Of a stretch of 41,671 nucleotides of DNA, positions 39,976 to 41,671 are shown one piece after another. Under the pieces are notes generated by a model. The model worked only from the letters and a program-made list of their open reading frames with translations, made no database searches and was not told where the DNA came from. Numbering within the stretch: the stretch's first letter is position 1; each line of letters begins with the position of its first letter. The position numbers were made by a program, and so were the translations under genes. The stretch comes from Symsagittifera roscoffensis (Eukaryota; Xenacoelomorpha; Acoela; Convolutidae). The DNA lies in assembly GCF_963678635.1 (NCBI RefSeq), contig NC_087063.1, positions 18,170,143 through 18,211,813 on the forward strand. The letters are read 5' to 3'.

Positions 39976-41289
39976 ATGGACAAATTTGGTGTGGTGAGAA
40001 CGATGAGCAAAGAGGTAAACACACCGGGCCAGTCGAGAGGCTTTGCGAGTATGACAAATTCAGAGACGCGAACTGGGGAGAGTAGAAACAAAGGGCTAGG
40101 CAACGCATTGGCGGATCCTGAAGTGGATAATGAAAAGACGTCGAGGCAGAGAATCAAAGCCCGAATCTCGACCAGCACGAAGCTACCTGGGATCGACAGG
40201 GTGACACCGCCACTAGTGACGCCACTAGTGGAAAACGGGGTAGCATTAGAAGAAGCCTTGAACAACATAGTGGGCAGTATAGGAGAACAAAATGAACAGA
40301 TGTCCATAAGAATGAGTGAACTAGAAAGAGCAGTTCACATTGAAAGAGAAACATATGGATCCACTAGAGGTAGGGGCAGTCCATCAGGCTATGCCACAAG
40401 GGATAATAGAACATGGGGCCCAAACAGTAGAGCAAGTTCAACGGGGAACAGACATACCTCTAACGAACGACCGACGCAAGGCACACATGCGACTGGGAGA
40501 AGTGATTCCGGTAACAGGAGACATGCGAGCCCAGGGAGGAGTCATGTGGGCCAAGGGAGAAACACTCACGGCGATTCGGATTGCAGGGATGCACCGAATA
40601 CAGAGCCCTTAACAAGGTGTGATGACACTCAGGCGGGGCACTCGAGAGATGCTACGGCAATGGCCACAGCCTTTGAACCCCTGAACAGGTCTTTGGAGAC
40701 ATTCGTGACGAGGTTATCCAGAACCAATGAACGCAGTGAGAAGTCCAGAAGAGTCTTTAAGAAACTAAGACGCTACAAAGACGAATCTGATGGCTGTATT
40801 GATACCTGGATAGAGGTAATGAAACTGCATTTCGAGGAAGAGGATTTATCGGAAAGACAAGAATGCAGTGCGCTCACCAGTAACTTGGAAGGGACAGCCC
40901 TGAACTGTGTCATGGCCAAGAAGCAATATCAGCGAGACACAGCTGAGAAAATCTTCGAAATCTTGTTAAATCGTTTTGGATCAGGGGTGCGGGGGCACCA
41001 GGCAATGATGCGCTTCGAGAAACGGAGGCAACGAGAAAGTGAGACGATAGACAAGTTTCTAGACGATTTGGAGATGCTTAGAAGACGCAGCCAACCGGAT
41101 GAGTCAAACAGAAGGATGAACCTGGCAGTAGCCTCAAAATTCATCGATGGTGTGAAGAATGATGAACTTCGAACAATGCTAGCAACGCATTACACACCAC
41201 TATCAACAAATGCGCCAACACCAGAGGAGTTGAGGCTCAAGTCAATAGAATATCTTTTGTTGAAACCTCCTTTGAGATCTGGATATTAA
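39976..41289 (+). CDS. Retrotransposon gag, capsid-containing segment (437 aa)
   Basis: Residues 90-125 are helical and coiled-coil-like (ALNNIVGSIGEQNEQMSIRM). Residues 125-220 are rich in Ser, Arg, Gly, His and Thr and look disordered. Residues about 260-435 form a capsid-like helical domain (CIDTWIEVMKLHFEEEDL, LTSNLEGTALNCV, EKIFEILLNRFGSG, IDKFLDDLEMLRRRS), like the Retrotrans_gag domain of Ty3/Gypsy elements. It stops at TAA (41,287), but the same frame goes on directly into a zinc knuckle, so the stop is probably a mutation or a readthrough site. Confidence 0.75.
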   Translation: MDKFGVVRTMSKEVNTPGQSRGFASMTNSETRTGESRNKGLGNALADPEVDNEKTSRQRIKARISTSTKLPGIDRVTPPLVTPLVENGVALEEALNNIVGSIGEQNEQMSIRMSELERAVHIERETYGSTRGRGSPSGYATRDNRTWGPNSRASSTGNRHTSNERPTQGTHATGRSDSGNRRHASPGRSHVGQGRNTHGDSDCRDAPNTEPLTRCDDTQAGHSRDATAMATAFEPLNRSLETFVTRLSRTNERSEKSRRVFKKLRRYKDESDGCIDTWIEVMKLHFEEEDLSERQECSALTSNLEGTALNCVMAKKQYQRDTAEKIFEILLNRFGSGVRGHQAMMRFEKRRQRESETIDKFLDDLEMLRRRSQPDESNRRMNLAVASKFIDGVKNDELRTMLATHYTPLSTNAPTPEELRLKSIEYLLLKPPLRSGY

Positions 41290-41639
41290 AAGAACAATTA
41301 TGGCAAATTTACCAACGGACCAGCAAACCAAGGGAACAACTGGTACAAACCGAGGGATGATATGGACAAGAGACGCTCTTGTGTCAATTGCAGTTCAACG
41401 GACCATCATGTGTCAGCATGCCCAACTTACAAACAGGGCATGACAAACAGGGCATGAAAGCATTAGGCTTTAGCCTAGAGGACGATGATGCGTCAGAAAA
41501 TGATCATGAAGATTTCATGAGAGGAGTAATTGCAAAGTTCGGCCCGAGGTGTTTGTTTTGCAACTTGGAAGGTCATTTTAAATCAGATTGTCCGCAATTC
41601 TGGGATGCTGTAGCAGACATCAAGCATCCAAGGCATTAG
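41290..41639 (+). pseudogene. Gag C-terminus with two zinc knuckles, frameshifted
   Basis: In the capsid frame, after the TAA, the first knuckle CVNCSSTDHHVSAC (41,374-41,415) has the CX2CX4HX4C spacing of retroviral nucleocapsids. About 15 bases later ACAAACAGGGCATG is duplicated in tandem (41,429-41,456), a 14-base insertion that shifts the frame. The second knuckle CLFCNLEGHFKSDC is in the shifted frame (41,379-41,639), which ends at TAG after KHPRH. Nucleocapsid-type knuckles bind and package the element's RNA. Confidence 0.75.
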
Positions 41640-41671
41640 GAAGCTTTATCAGGTGTGAAAGCCAGCAAGGC

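Larger units (their letters stand above)
35826..41671 (+). mobile_element. Probable LTR retrotransposon (Ty3/Gypsy-like), 5' leader and gag, cut by window end
   Basis: Gag-type coding with capsid-like helices and two zinc knuckles (39,325-41,639) follows a 3.5-kb non-coding leader whose composition and motifs differ from the rest of the window. No protease, reverse transcriptase or integrase is present before the right edge. I could not find LTR boundaries or a primer-binding site. The left limit is set only by the first CCGGAGGGGT motif. Confidence 0.6.

Overview
The window looks like nuclear DNA from a non-vertebrate metazoan. It is AT-rich, with small GT-AG-spliced exons, large repeat-filled introns and several transposable-element classes. 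The lineage cannot be fixed from sequence alone. There are no bacterial-type genes.

The one host gene I can support is on the minus strand from 27,886 (ATG) to 2,831 (stop). I assembled 15 coding exons by eye. Every junction is GT-AG, all phases agree, and the exons total 1,371 nt (456 codons plus stop). The product is an FBXL2/FBXL20-type protein: F-box, about 12 cysteine-containing leucine-rich repeats, and a C-terminal Cys-Cys-Val-Leu CaaX-like box. Most single exons are too short to stand out as ORFs, and the longer ORFs over them are shadows in other frames.

The introns are mostly repeats. Intron 3 (19,529-27,180) holds three ~1.96-kb tandem units, each built from seven diverged ~165-bp monomers. 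Intron 13 (3,628-12,070) holds tRNA-derived SINEs, a ~400-bp repeat family, and a composite of ~85-bp tandem units with a conserved tail. Exon 11 lies between inverted repeats at 13,161-13,280 and 14,173-14,271.

Upstream of the gene (28.2-32.9 kb, minus) is a CR1/L2-type LINE. Its ORF1 is an SGNH esterase-like protein. Its ORF2 (endonuclease plus reverse transcriptase) is frameshifted and begins with a 2A-like motif. Next (33.4-34.8 kb, plus) is a 5'-truncated Penelope-like element with reverse transcriptase, a GIY-YIG nuclease and a hammerhead-like motif after the coding region. The right end (about 35.8-41.67 kb, plus) looks like the 5' part of an LTR retrotransposon: a long non-coding leader with many copies of a CCGGAGGGGT motif, then a gag frame with two zinc knuckles, interrupted by two in-frame TAA codons and a 14-bp duplication. 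Its pol region lies beyond the window.

The most unusual structures are the higher-order repeat array, the CCGGAGGGGT leader array, the 2A-bearing LINE ORF2, the hammerhead-like Penelope tail, and the inverted repeats around exon 11.
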